6,462 nt of DNA, from positions 1 to 6,462 of the forward strand of contig CAMGPO010000071.1 of assembly GCA_946060825.1 (NCBI GenBank). The letters are read 5' to 3'. Positions within the stretch are counted from its first letter, which is position 1, and every line of letters starts with the position of its first letter. The DNA is from an uncultured Clostridia bacterium (GTDB lineage Bacteria > Bacillota > Clostridia > Oscillospirales > Oscillospiraceae). Positions 1 through 5,660 of the stretch are shown in pieces. Made by a program: the position numbers and the translations under genes. The notes beneath the pieces were generated by a model, which had not been told where the DNA came from, searched no databases, and saw only the letters and a list, made by a program, of their open reading frames with translations.

Positions 1-2
1 AT

Positions 3-53
3 CCGCAAACTGGAGAAGGGGGCCAGCGTCCCTTTCTCCCTGTCTGCGGTTTT
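3..53 (+). terminator. Rho-independent-type hairpin at left edge
   Basis: CCGCA at 3-7 pairs with TGCGG at 45-49. Inside this, GGAGAAGGG (from 12) pairs with CCCTTTCTCC (31-40) apart from one bulged base, and a TTTT run follows at 50-53. The shape fits an intrinsic terminator or attenuator for a plus-strand gene lying to the left. In related ABC loci that gene is often the solute-binding protein, so this hairpin could partly separate its expression from the permease and ATPase. The U-run is short, so efficiency is uncertain. Confidence 0.5.
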
Positions 54-147
54 ATGCCTCTTCCACCGTGCGATCTTCTCTGCGTCTCCGCCGCGCAGAT
101 CAAACGCTGTGACCGGCGTAGATCTCCGGCCCTGCCGGACAAATACA

Positions 148-155
148 CGGAGGAA
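148..155 (+). promoter_or_regulatory. Ribosome binding site that sets the permease start
   Basis: The run CGGAGGAA lies 6 nt before the ATG at 161, but directly abuts the in-frame ATG at 155. A normal Shine-Dalgarno gap therefore favours 161 as the start, giving a protein beginning MQFLQSLL. Confidence 0.7.
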
Positions 156-160
156 TGTTT

Positions 161-1120
161 ATGCAATTTCTGCAATCCCTTCTCAACTCGCTTCCCGGCG
201 CGGTCGGCCAGGGTCTGATGTGGGGCATCATGGCCATCGGCGTCTATGTGACCTACCGCCTGCTGGACGTGGCCGACCTGACCGTGGATGGCTCCCTTGC
301 CACCGGCGGCGCGCTGTGCGTGCTGCTGACCCTGAACGGCATGAACGTCTGGCTGGCCGTGCTCTGCGCCATGCTGGCCGGCATGGTGGCCGGCCTCATC
401 ACCGGCTTGTTTCACACCCGCTGCGGCATCCCGGCCATCCTCTCCGGCATCCTGACCCAGCTCGGCCTCTACTCCATCAACCTGCGTATCATGGGCTGGG
501 GCACCACCACCGGCACCCAGGCGACGCTGGCCATCCGTGTGGACAACTACCACCTGCTGGTCTCCTCCCGCTATGTCCGCCAGCTCTCCCTCGACAACCC
601 CATCCCTCTGCTGATCCTCTTTGTGATCGCCGTCATCGCCGTACTCTACTGGTTCTTCGGCACGGAGCTGGGCTGCGCCCTCCGGGCCACCGGCTCCAAC
701 CGCCAGATGGCCAAGGCCCAGGGCATCAACACCGACCGCAACACGGTTCTCGGCCTGATGCTCTCCAACGGTCTCGTCGCCCTCGCCGGCGCTCTGCTGG
801 CCCAGTATCAGGGCAGCGCCACCATCGATATGGGCCGCGGCGCCATCGTCATCGGCCTGGCTGCCGTCATCATTGGCGAGGTTGCCTTCGGCAAGCTCTT
901 CCGCAACTTCGGATTGAAGCTGCTGGCCTGCGTCTTCGGCGCGATCATCTACTACATCGTCATCCAGATCGTCCTGCGCCTCGGTCTCGACAGCAACGAC
1001 CTCAAGCTGCTGACCGCCGTGATCGTGGCCATCTTCCTGGCCATCCCCTACTGGAAGTCGAAGATGTTCCGCACCAAGGTGAAGCCCGTCCCGGCAAAGG
1101 AGGACAAGACCCATGCTTGA
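161..1120 (+). CDS. ABC transporter permease (TrpY-like, LivH/RbsC superfamily)
   Basis: This 319-residue integral membrane protein is the likely channel subunit of an ABC importer. Hydrophobic segments lie around residues 17-33, 49-58, 64-84, 90-108, 148-167, 196-216, 227-242, 252-273 and 281-297, and the C-terminus is short and basic. The segment ADLTVDGSLATGGA (38-51) is typical of the uncharacterised importer permeases grouped with the Streptococcus tryptophan transporter TrpXYZ. The loop with ALRATGSNRQMAKAQGI (173-189) fits the cytoplasmic coupling loop that contacts the ATPase in branched-chain amino acid and sugar permeases. An ATG at 155 is also in frame, but the Shine-Dalgarno spacing favours 161. 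The gene overlaps the ATPase gene by 8 nt, so the two are almost certainly co-translated. The substrate cannot be read from the sequence; an aromatic amino acid is only a guess from family resemblance. No solute-binding protein lies in the window. Confidence 0.9.
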   Translation: MQFLQSLLNSLPGAVGQGLMWGIMAIGVYVTYRLLDVADLTVDGSLATGGALCVLLTLNGMNVWLAVLCAMLAGMVAGLITGLFHTRCGIPAILSGILTQLGLYSINLRIMGWGTTTGTQATLAIRVDNYHLLVSSRYVRQLSLDNPIPLLILFVIAVIAVLYWFFGTELGCALRATGSNRQMAKAQGINTDRNTVLGLMLSNGLVALAGALLAQYQGSATIDMGRGAIVIGLAAVIIGEVAFGKLFRNFGLKLLACVFGAIIYYIVIQIVLRLGLDSNDLKLLTAVIVAIFLAIPYWKSKMFRTKVKPVPAKEDKTHA

Positions 1121-1910
1121 ACTCAAGAACCTCTATAAGACCTTCAATCCCGGCACCGTCAACGCCAAGACGGCCCTCCGCGACCTGTCCCTGACGCTCC
1201 AGGACGGCGACTTTGTCACCGTCATCGGCGGCAACGGCGCGGGCAAGTCCACGATGCTCAACGCCGTCGCCGGTGTGTGGCCCGTGGATGCCGGCCAGAT
1301 TCTTCTGGACGGCCAGGACATCACCAGGCTCCAGGAGCACCAGCGGGCCAGGTACATCGGCCGGGTCTTCCAGGATCCAATGCTGGGCACGGCCCCCAAT
1401 ATGCAGATCGATGAAAACCTCGCCATCGCCATGCGGCGGGGCAAGGCCCGAACCCTCCGCTGGGGTGTGACCGCGGCGGAAAAGGCCCTTTACCGGGAGA
1501 AGCTCCATGCCCTCGGCCTCGGCCTGGAGGATCGCATGAGCACCAAGGTCGGCCTGCTCTCCGGCGGCCAGCGGCAGGCCCTGACGCTGCTGATGGCCTC
1601 CCTGCAGAAGCCGAAGCTGCTGCTGCTGGATGAGCATACAGCGGCCCTCGATCCGGCTACGGCGGCCAAGGTGCTGGAGCTGTCCGACCGGATCGTTCAG
1701 GAAAACGGCCTGACGGCCATGATGATCACCCACAACATGAGCGACGCCATCCGCCACGGCACCCGGCTCATCATGATGAACGAGGGACACATCATTTTCG
1801 ACGTCTCCGGCGAGGAGAAGAAGAAGCTGACCAAGGCCGACCTGATGGCCAAGTTCGCGGAGCTTGCCGGCGCGCAGATCGAGAGCGACGCCGTCCTCCT
1901 GAGCAAATAA
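1113..1910 (+). CDS. ABC transporter ATP-binding protein (TrpZ-like)
   Basis: This 265-residue cytoplasmic ATPase would power the permease encoded just upstream. All the core motifs are present: Walker A GGNGAGKST (39-47), Q-loop Gln87 in VFQDPMLG, signature LSGGQRQ (149-155), Walker B LLLLDE (169-174) with catalytic Glu174, D-loop AALDP (177-181) and switch His207 in ITHNM. The length and the phrases GTAPNMQIDENLAIAMRRG and MMITHNMSDAIRHGTRLIMM match the ATPases paired with TrpXYZ-type and other uncharacterised amino-acid-like importers, rather than LivG/LivF. The start is supported by AAAGGAGG at 1096-1103, 9 nt before the ATG. It overlaps the permease stop by 8 nt. A strong terminator begins 7 nt after the stop, so this is the last gene of its transcription unit. 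The protein should be functional; its substrate is not determinable here. Confidence 0.93.
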   Translation: MLELKNLYKTFNPGTVNAKTALRDLSLTLQDGDFVTVIGGNGAGKSTMLNAVAGVWPVDAGQILLDGQDITRLQEHQRARYIGRVFQDPMLGTAPNMQIDENLAIAMRRGKARTLRWGVTAAEKALYREKLHALGLGLEDRMSTKVGLLSGGQRQALTLLMASLQKPKLLLLDEHTAALDPATAAKVLELSDRIVQENGLTAMMITHNMSDAIRHGTRLIMMNEGHIIFDVSGEEKKKLTKADLMAKFAELAGAQIESDAVLLSK

Positions 1911-1917
1911 ACACCGC

Positions 1918-1952
1918 AGCCCGGCGGAGCCAATGCTCCGCCGGGCTTTCTC
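1918..1952 (+). terminator. Rho-independent terminator of the ABC transporter unit
   Basis: AGCCCGGCGGAGC (1918-1930) pairs perfectly with GCTCCGCCGGGCT (1935-1947) across a CAAT loop and is followed by a pyrimidine-rich TTCTCTC tail. It lies 7 nt past the ATPase stop codon. Confidence 0.9.
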
Positions 1953-1960
1953 TCCGCCGT

Positions 1961-2104
1961 CCGGCCCAGACCGAACCGGAAAACGCTGCGATGTCATTCT
2001 TCGGGTGCATCGCACCCGAAGAACCTTTTCCGAGGCGGTTGCAGAAGATTCTTCGGCGCAAGCGCCTCAGAATGACATCGCAACGTTTTTATCTTTCGGT
2101 CCGG
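1961..2104. repeat. Palindromic intergenic element with terminal inverted repeats
   Basis: TGCGATGTCATTCT (1987-2000) is the exact reverse complement of 2069-2082. The match extends outward through AAACG and, with gaps, through a GACCGAA motif on each side, so the element spans roughly 1961-2104. Two hairpins lie inside it. One has a 12-bp perfect stem, TTCTTCGGGTGC (1997-2008) with GCACCCGAAGAA (2012-2023), and the other is GGCGC-AA-GCGCC (2055-2066). The motifs GTCATTCT, GCACCCGAAGAA and AAGATTCTTCG recur in the block at 5431-5618, so both belong to one repeat family. It has no coding capacity. It resembles a non-autonomous MITE-like or REP-like element, though no parent transposase is in view. 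Confidence 0.7.
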
Positions 2105-2159
2105 TAAGGGGCCATGTGTCCCGCCGCACGCACCGATTTGTACTCTGCCACGTCAGAAT

Positions 2160-2266
2160 CCCCCAGTCACCCTTCGGGTGGCCAGCCCCCTTTCACAAGG
2201 GGGCCTCCAATGTGAACAAAAAAGCCCCCTTGTGAAGGGGAGGGGGACCACCGCAGGCGGTGGAGG
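2160..2266. repeat. Cluster of G/C-run palindromes
   Basis: Four hairpins follow one another: CACCC-TTC-GGGTG (2168-2180), GCCCCCTT-TCAC-AAGGGGGC (2185-2204), CCCCTT-GTG-AAGGGG (2226-2240) and CCACCGC-AG-GCGGTGG (2248-2263). The second and third also form a larger 13-bp perfect inverted repeat with each other (2192-2204 and 2224-2236). Read on the minus strand, the third hairpin is followed by six T (2218-2223), which is terminator-like, but no minus-strand gene feeds it. Arrays of this kind are common intergenic repeats in gut Clostridia (recollection, not searched). Transcripts crossing it would be highly structured. Confidence 0.65.
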
Positions 2267-2293
2267 GGTTCTCCGATTTTGCATCCACTTCCA

Positions 2294-2361
2294 TGTCATT
2301 CCACTCGGCCTAAGAGCCGAAAAAACCTGTCATTCTGAGGAACGGAGTGACGAAGAATCTT
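2294..2361 (+). repeat. Dispersed 68-bp repeat, left copy
   Basis: The unit begins TGTCATTCCACTCGGCC, contains a TCGGC/GCCGA hairpin followed by A6, then continues CCTGTCATTCTGAGGAA to GACGAAGAATCTT. It matches the reverse complement of 5550-5618 along its whole length, with one 1-nt indel and two substitutions. TGTCATTC occurs twice within it as a direct repeat. Beyond 2361 the similarity to the right-hand block stops, so this copy is shorter, lacking most of the 154-bp element present on the right. Confidence 0.85.
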
Positions 2362-2482
2362 TTGTGCCAGGATCCGAAAAACTTTGAAACCAACGGCCCC
2401 GTTTTCCGTCTATCCATTTGGGGTCATGAAATGCCCCGAAACCGGCCATATTAGAACTATCTGCAAAGAAAGGAATCTCATC

Positions 2483-2986
2483 ATGAAAAAACTGACCGCT
2501 GTTTCTCTTGCTCTCCTGCTGCTGCTCTCCGCTCTGACGGGCTGCGCCTCCAAAACTTCCGCCCCCATCGATATGGAACTGACCGACCTCGTCGACCGGA
2601 TCTACGAAGAAAAGGATCCCGGCCTCGGCCTGATGACCATGTCCGTCGATCTCTCCGACCCCGACCAGCTTCTCTACTGCACCGGCCTCGCCTCCGCTGA
2701 CCGGATCTCCGAGGCCGTTATCTCCGAGCCCGCCATCAGCTCCCAGGCCTACTCCCTCGTCCTCGTCCGGGTGAAGGACGCAGCTGACGCCAGGGCCGTC
2801 GCGGAGGAGATGGCCGCCGGCGTCAACCCCGCCAAGTGGATCTGCGTCGAGGCCGACGACCTGCGTACCGCCGCCTGCGGCGACGTTGTGCTGCTCATCA
2901 TGGTGTCCTCCACCCTCTCCATCACCGCTGACGAGATCGTGAACGCCTTTGAGGCGGCCTGCGGCCGTCCCCTCGACCTCAAGTAA
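2483..2986 (+). CDS. DUF4358-like lipoprotein of an O-acylation operon
   Basis: This 167-residue protein has a clear lipoprotein signal: MKK, a leucine-rich core (residues 8-18) and a lipobox LTGC (18-21). It should be lipidated on Cys21 and face outside the membrane. The mature part (about 146 residues) is soluble and acidic near its start (MELTDLVDRIYEE), then looks like an alternating alpha/beta domain: SYSLVLVRVKD-type strand, helix DARAVAEEMAAG, WICVEADD, CGDVVLLIMVSS strand and a final helix ADEIVNAFEAACG. I read this as the DUF4358 family, which I recall as often sitting beside MBOAT and DHHW genes in Firmicutes; no biochemical function is known to me. The start at 2483 is chosen over a frame open from 2384 because AAAGGA (2469-2474) sits 8 nt upstream and the signal peptide begins there. 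Only 3 nt separate it from the MBOAT gene, so a shared role in surface polymer modification is likely but inferred. Confidence 0.85.
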   Translation: MKKLTAVSLALLLLLSALTGCASKTSAPIDMELTDLVDRIYEEKDPGLGLMTMSVDLSDPDQLLYCTGLASADRISEAVISEPAISSQAYSLVLVRVKDAADARAVAEEMAAGVNPAKWICVEADDLRTAACGDVVLLIMVSSTLSITADEIVNAFEAACGRPLDLK

Positions 2987-2989
2987 GCC

Positions 2990-4327
2990 GTGCTGTTTTC
3001 CTCGGTCACCTTTTTATACTACTTCCTCCCGGCGGCGGTCCTGCTCTATCTGCTGGCCCCGAAGGGAGCCAGGAACGCCGCTCTCCTGCTTTTCAGCCTG
3101 ATCTTTTACGGCTGGGGCGAGCCGAAGTACCTGCTGCTGATGGCCGCAGACATTCTGCTGGGCTACGGCTTCGGCCTGCTGCTGGAGCGGCGGCGCAGCC
3201 GCGCCCTGCTGGCCCTGGCCGTGGCCGGACCCGTGGCCCTGCTGGCCTTTTTCAAGTATTCCGGCTTCCTGCTGGGCGGCCTGTTTCCGGCCCTGCTGCG
3301 CATCGCCCTGCCCATCGGCATCAGCTTTTACACCTTCCAGATTCTCAGCTACCTGATCGACGTCTGGCGTGGGGAGACGGCGGCCCAGCGGAGCCTCCTG
3401 GACTTTGCCGCCTATGTGGCCCTGTTCCCCCAGCTCGTCGCCGGGCCGATCGTCCGCTATTCGTCCATCGCCGCCGAGCTGACGGACCGCGAAACGGACT
3501 GGGACGGCGCGGCGGAGGGCCTTCAGCGCTTCCTTCTGGGTCTCGGCAAGAAGGTGCTGCTGGCCAATGTCCTCGGGGAGCTGGTGGAAAACTGCGGGGC
3601 GGCGTCCTCGGTGCTTGGTGCCTGGCTTGCCGCCGTGGCCTACGCCCTGCAGATCTACTTCGACTTCTCCGGCTACAGCGACATGGCCATCGGCCTGGGC
3701 CGTTTCTTCGGCTTCCACTTTCCGGAGAATTTCCGCTACCCCTTCCTCTCCCGCAGCGCGGCGGAGTTCTGGCGGCGGTGGCACATCACCCTCGGGAGCT
3801 GGTTCCGGGACTACGTCTATATCCCCCTGGGCGGCAGCCGGGTACCCACATGGAAGTGGGTGCGCAACCTCCTGATCGTCTGGGCCCTGACTGGCCTCTG
3901 GCACGGGGCCGCCTGGAACTTCGTCCTCTGGGGCCTCTTCTTCGCCGCCCTGCTGCTCTTTGAGCGGCTGACCCGCTGGGATCCACCCGCTCCCATTGCC
4001 CATGCTTACGTCCTGCTGGCCGTTGTACTGAGCTTTGTGGTCTTCCGGGGCGGCGGAGCGGCCGAATTTGGCGCCCTCTTCGGCCTCGGCGTGCCCGCCG
4101 CCACGGCGGAGGCGGTCTACGCCCTGCGGAGCTTTGGCCCCCTGCTGGCTGTCGCCATGGTGGGCAGCACGCCCCTGCCCTGCCGGGCCGCCGCCGTCCT
4201 GTCATCCCGGCTGCCCCGGCCTCTCTGGGAGGCGCTGCGGTGCCTCGTCCTCGCGGCCCTGCTGCTGCTCTGCACGGCCAGCCTCGTGGACGGCTCCTTC
4301 AACCCCTTCCTCTATTTCCGGTTTTAG
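2990..4327 (+). CDS. MBOAT family membrane-bound O-acyltransferase (AlgI/DltB type)
   Basis: This 445-residue polytopic membrane protein probably passes an acyl group, usually acetyl, from a cytoplasmic donor across the membrane for transfer to an extracellular glycan. The N-terminus MLFSSVTFLYYFLP is the standard family opening and fixes the GTG start at 2990. Family hallmarks include FYGWGEPKYLLLM (39-51), LPIGISFYTFQILSYLIDV (107-125), FPQLVAGPIVRY (146-157), YFDFSGYSDMAIGLGRFFGF (223-242), RRWHITLGSWFRDYVYIPLGG (262-282) with His265, and LWHGAAWNFVLWG (303-315) with His305, the expected catalytic histidine. It ends NPFLYFRF, a usual family ending. Length is about normal. No Shine-Dalgarno precedes the GTG; with a 3-nt gap after the lipoprotein stop, translation is probably coupled to that gene. 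The DHHW gene follows after 10 nt. The acceptor polymer (exopolysaccharide, teichoic acid or peptidoglycan) cannot be told from sequence. Confidence 0.95.
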   Translation: MLFSSVTFLYYFLPAAVLLYLLAPKGARNAALLLFSLIFYGWGEPKYLLLMAADILLGYGFGLLLERRRSRALLALAVAGPVALLAFFKYSGFLLGGLFPALLRIALPIGISFYTFQILSYLIDVWRGETAAQRSLLDFAAYVALFPQLVAGPIVRYSSIAAELTDRETDWDGAAEGLQRFLLGLGKKVLLANVLGELVENCGAASSVLGAWLAAVAYALQIYFDFSGYSDMAIGLGRFFGFHFPENFRYPFLSRSAAEFWRRWHITLGSWFRDYVYIPLGGSRVPTWKWVRNLLIVWALTGLWHGAAWNFVLWGLFFAALLLFERLTRWDPPAPIAHAYVLLAVVLSFVVFRGGGAAEFGALFGLGVPAATAEAVYALRSFGPLLAVAMVGSTPLPCRAAAVLSSRLPRPLWEALRCLVLAALLLLCTASLVDGSFNPFLYFRF

Positions 4328-4337
4328 GAGGCAGCCC

Positions 4338-5423
4338 ATGAAAAAACGTGTATTTTGGGCCCTGCCCGTGATTCTGCTCTGGCTGGCCCTCTGCCTCTTC
4401 GCTTGGTGCAAACCGCAGACCGATATTTCAGAAGCCGAACGACGCCGTCTCGACCGCTTTCCCACCCTCACCCTCTCCCCCCTCCAGTCGGGCCGCTACA
4501 TGGAGGACTTCGACGCGGCAGCCACCGATCAGTTCCCCCTGCGGGAACCCTTCCGCCGCCTGCGGGCCGTCTTTGCCTGCAAGGTGCTGGGGCGGCTCGA
4601 CAGCCACGAAATCTATTCCTACGACGGCTATCTCGAAAAGCTGACCGGCCCCGTCGCGGAAGGTTCCCTCGCCTACGCGGCAGACCGGCTGACCACCCTT
4701 CGGGAGACCTACTTCCCGGATTCCCGGGTTTTCCTCGCCATCGTGCCGGACAAGGGCTATTTCCTTCCGAATGATTCCATCTACCCCACGATGGACTACG
4801 ATGCGCTCTTCGCCAGGATGGAGGCCCTGCTTCCCTTCGCGGAGCCGGTGGAGCTGACCGCCGCCCTCTCTCTCGACTGCTACTACCGCACCGACTCCCA
4901 CTGGCGGCAGGAGCGCCTGGGCGAAGCCGCCGCTGCCCTTGCGGACGCCCTGGGTGTCACACTCTCCGGGAACTACGAGGCGGAGCCTGTCAAAACCGAC
5001 TTCCGGGGCGTCTATGCCGGCCAGTCGGCCCTGCCCACGGAGGCCGAGACCATGTACCGCCTGACCAATGAAGTCCTCGAGAACTGCACCGTCACGAACC
5101 ACGAGACCGGCAAAACCGGCGGTCTCTGGGACTGGGAGGGCCTCGCGGCCCGGGATCCCTACGACTTCTACCTCTCCGGGGCTGTCAGCCTGCTGACCAT
5201 CGAAAACCCTGCCGCTCCGGCGGAAAGCGAGCTGGTCGTGTTCCGGGACTCCTTTGGTTCCAGCCTGATTCCTCTGCTGGCAGAGGGCTATCGCACCATC
5301 ACCGTCGTGGACACCCGTTATATCCATCCCGATCTTCTGACCGGGTTGGTCGACTTTCACGGCCAGAACGTCCTTTTCCTCTACAGCACCACCCTGCTTA
5401 ACCAGAGCAGCGCCCTCCGCTGA
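4338..5423 (+). CDS. DHHW family protein, AlgJ/AlgX-like extracellular O-acetyltransferase partner
   Basis: This 361-residue protein has an N-terminal membrane anchor (about residues 5-23) and an outside-facing SGNH-like domain expected to place acetyl groups delivered by the MBOAT protein onto a glycan. Family signs are ENR-like ERRRLDRFPTL (34-44), MEDFDAAATDQFPLREPFRRLR (55-76), and YDGYLEKL (95-102). The central motif is YYRTDSHW (182-189), with Asp186 and His188 as the predicted catalytic pair. A late VVFRDSFGSSLIPLL (300-314) gives Ser305 as the likely nucleophile. The naming motif DHHW reads DSHW here, which keeps the Asp-x-His spacing used by AlgJ and AlgX. AGGAGG at 4326-4331 overlaps the MBOAT stop and sits 6 nt before the ATG, fixing this start over a longer open frame within the MBOAT gene. 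It is the last gene of the operon; no strong terminator of its own is seen before the repeat at 5431. Confidence 0.9.
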   Translation: MKKRVFWALPVILLWLALCLFAWCKPQTDISEAERRRLDRFPTLTLSPLQSGRYMEDFDAAATDQFPLREPFRRLRAVFACKVLGRLDSHEIYSYDGYLEKLTGPVAEGSLAYAADRLTTLRETYFPDSRVFLAIVPDKGYFLPNDSIYPTMDYDALFARMEALLPFAEPVELTAALSLDCYYRTDSHWRQERLGEAAAALADALGVTLSGNYEAEPVKTDFRGVYAGQSALPTEAETMYRLTNEVLENCTVTNHETGKTGGLWDWEGLAARDPYDFYLSGAVSLLTIENPAAPAESELVVFRDSFGSSLIPLLAEGYRTITVVDTRYIHPDLLTGLVDFHGQNVLFLYSTTLLNQSSALR

Positions 5424-5430
5424 AAGCCCC

Positions 5431-5584
5431 CTGTCATTCTGAGGGCGTTTTGCACCCGAAGAATCTTCCCGCAGCCGTTTTCGAAAAGATTCTTCGCTGC
5501 GCTCACACCCGCCCGCAGGCGGGCGCTTACGAGGCCAACCGAAAAAATCAAGATTCTTCGTCACTTCTTTCCTCAGAATGACAG
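5431..5584. repeat. 154-bp MITE-like element with 14-bp terminal inverted repeats
   Basis: CTGTCATTCTGAGG (5431-5444) and CCTCAGAATGACAG (5571-5584) are perfect inverted termini. A second internal pair follows: CGAAGAATCTT (5458-5468) against AAGATTCTTCG (5550-5560). In the middle is a hairpin, CGCCCGC-AG-GCGGGCG (5510-5525), and another AAGATTCTTCG occurs at 5587-150, that is near 5487. The element begins 7 nt past the DHHW stop and encodes nothing. No target-site duplication is obvious. It belongs to the same family as the element around 1961-2104. Confidence 0.75.
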
Positions 5585-5618
5585 GATTTTTTCGGCTCTT
5601 AGGCCGAGTGGAATGACA
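5550..5618 (-). repeat. Dispersed 69-bp repeat, right copy (inverted)
   Basis: This is the reverse-complement copy of 2294-2361, with one extra base after the A6 run and two substitutions. It overlaps the right third of the 154-bp element and continues 34 nt beyond it, through the TCGGC/GCCGA hairpin, to a GGAATGACA end. The two copies lie about 3.2 kb apart and bracket the lipoprotein-MBOAT-DHHW operon. Confidence 0.85.
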
Positions 5619-5621
5619 GAC

Positions 5622-5650
5622 AAAAAGGGCCGTCCCGATCGGGACGGCCC
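5622..5650 (-). terminator. Rho-independent terminator of the nitroreductase gene
   Basis: A 24-nt perfect palindrome at 5627-5650 (half-site GGGCCGTCCCGA) is followed on the minus strand by five T (5622-5626). It lies 10 nt past the nitroreductase stop. As the genes here converge, it may also stop transcripts from the DHHW side, although the plus-strand tail (GTTCGTAT) is weaker. The same 24 nt recur at 6208-6231. Confidence 0.9.
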
Positions 5651-5660
5651 GTTCGTATCG

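Larger units (their letters stand above)
1953..2482. other. Gene-free intergenic region rich in repeats
   Basis: About 530 bp separate the ABC terminator from the lipoprotein start. I see no credible gene. The short open frames here are translations of palindromic repeats, for example one giving CHSEERSDEESF. The region contains a palindromic element (about 1961-2104), a second palindrome cluster (2160-2266) and the left copy of a dispersed repeat (2294-2361). The last 120 bases must hold the promoter and leader of the following operon, but no convincing -35/-10 pair stands out. An AT-richer stretch at 2447-2460 (CATATTAGAACTAT) is the most promoter-like, and a small bulged hairpin, GGGG(T)CAT-GAA-ATGCCCC, lies just before it at 2420-2437. 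Confidence 0.7.

Noticed and set aside
109..1194. Long plus-strand open frame overlapping the permease gene in another frame
   Set aside because: Its product is rich in Arg, Pro and His with no family pattern; it exists because GC-rich codons avoid stops. The permease frame has membrane segments and family motifs.
1002..2015. Long minus-strand open frame opposite the ATPase gene
   Set aside because: It is antisense to a gene with all ABC motifs, runs through the terminator stem, and shows no recognisable domain or ribosome site.
2160..2266. Possible CRISPR array
   Set aside because: The palindromes differ from one another and there are no regular repeats with unique spacers and no cas genes.
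2294..2326. TCGGC/GCCGA hairpin as a terminator
   Set aside because: The adjacent homopolymer is A on the plus strand after the stem, and lies before the stem as T on the minus strand, so neither strand gives a 3' U-run.
1933..2387. Two short plus-strand open frames in the repeat region, one giving CHSEERSDEESF
   Set aside because: The peptides are translations of palindromic repeats. Such strings are familiar spurious proteins in Clostridia annotations.
3014..4003. Long minus-strand open frame opposite the MBOAT gene
   Set aside because: Low-complexity Gln, Gly and Glu-rich product that mirrors leucine and alanine codons of the MBOAT gene.
4428..5564. Long minus-strand open frame opposite the DHHW gene
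   Set aside because: Begins inside the repeat element and is antisense to a gene with clear family motifs; no credible domain.
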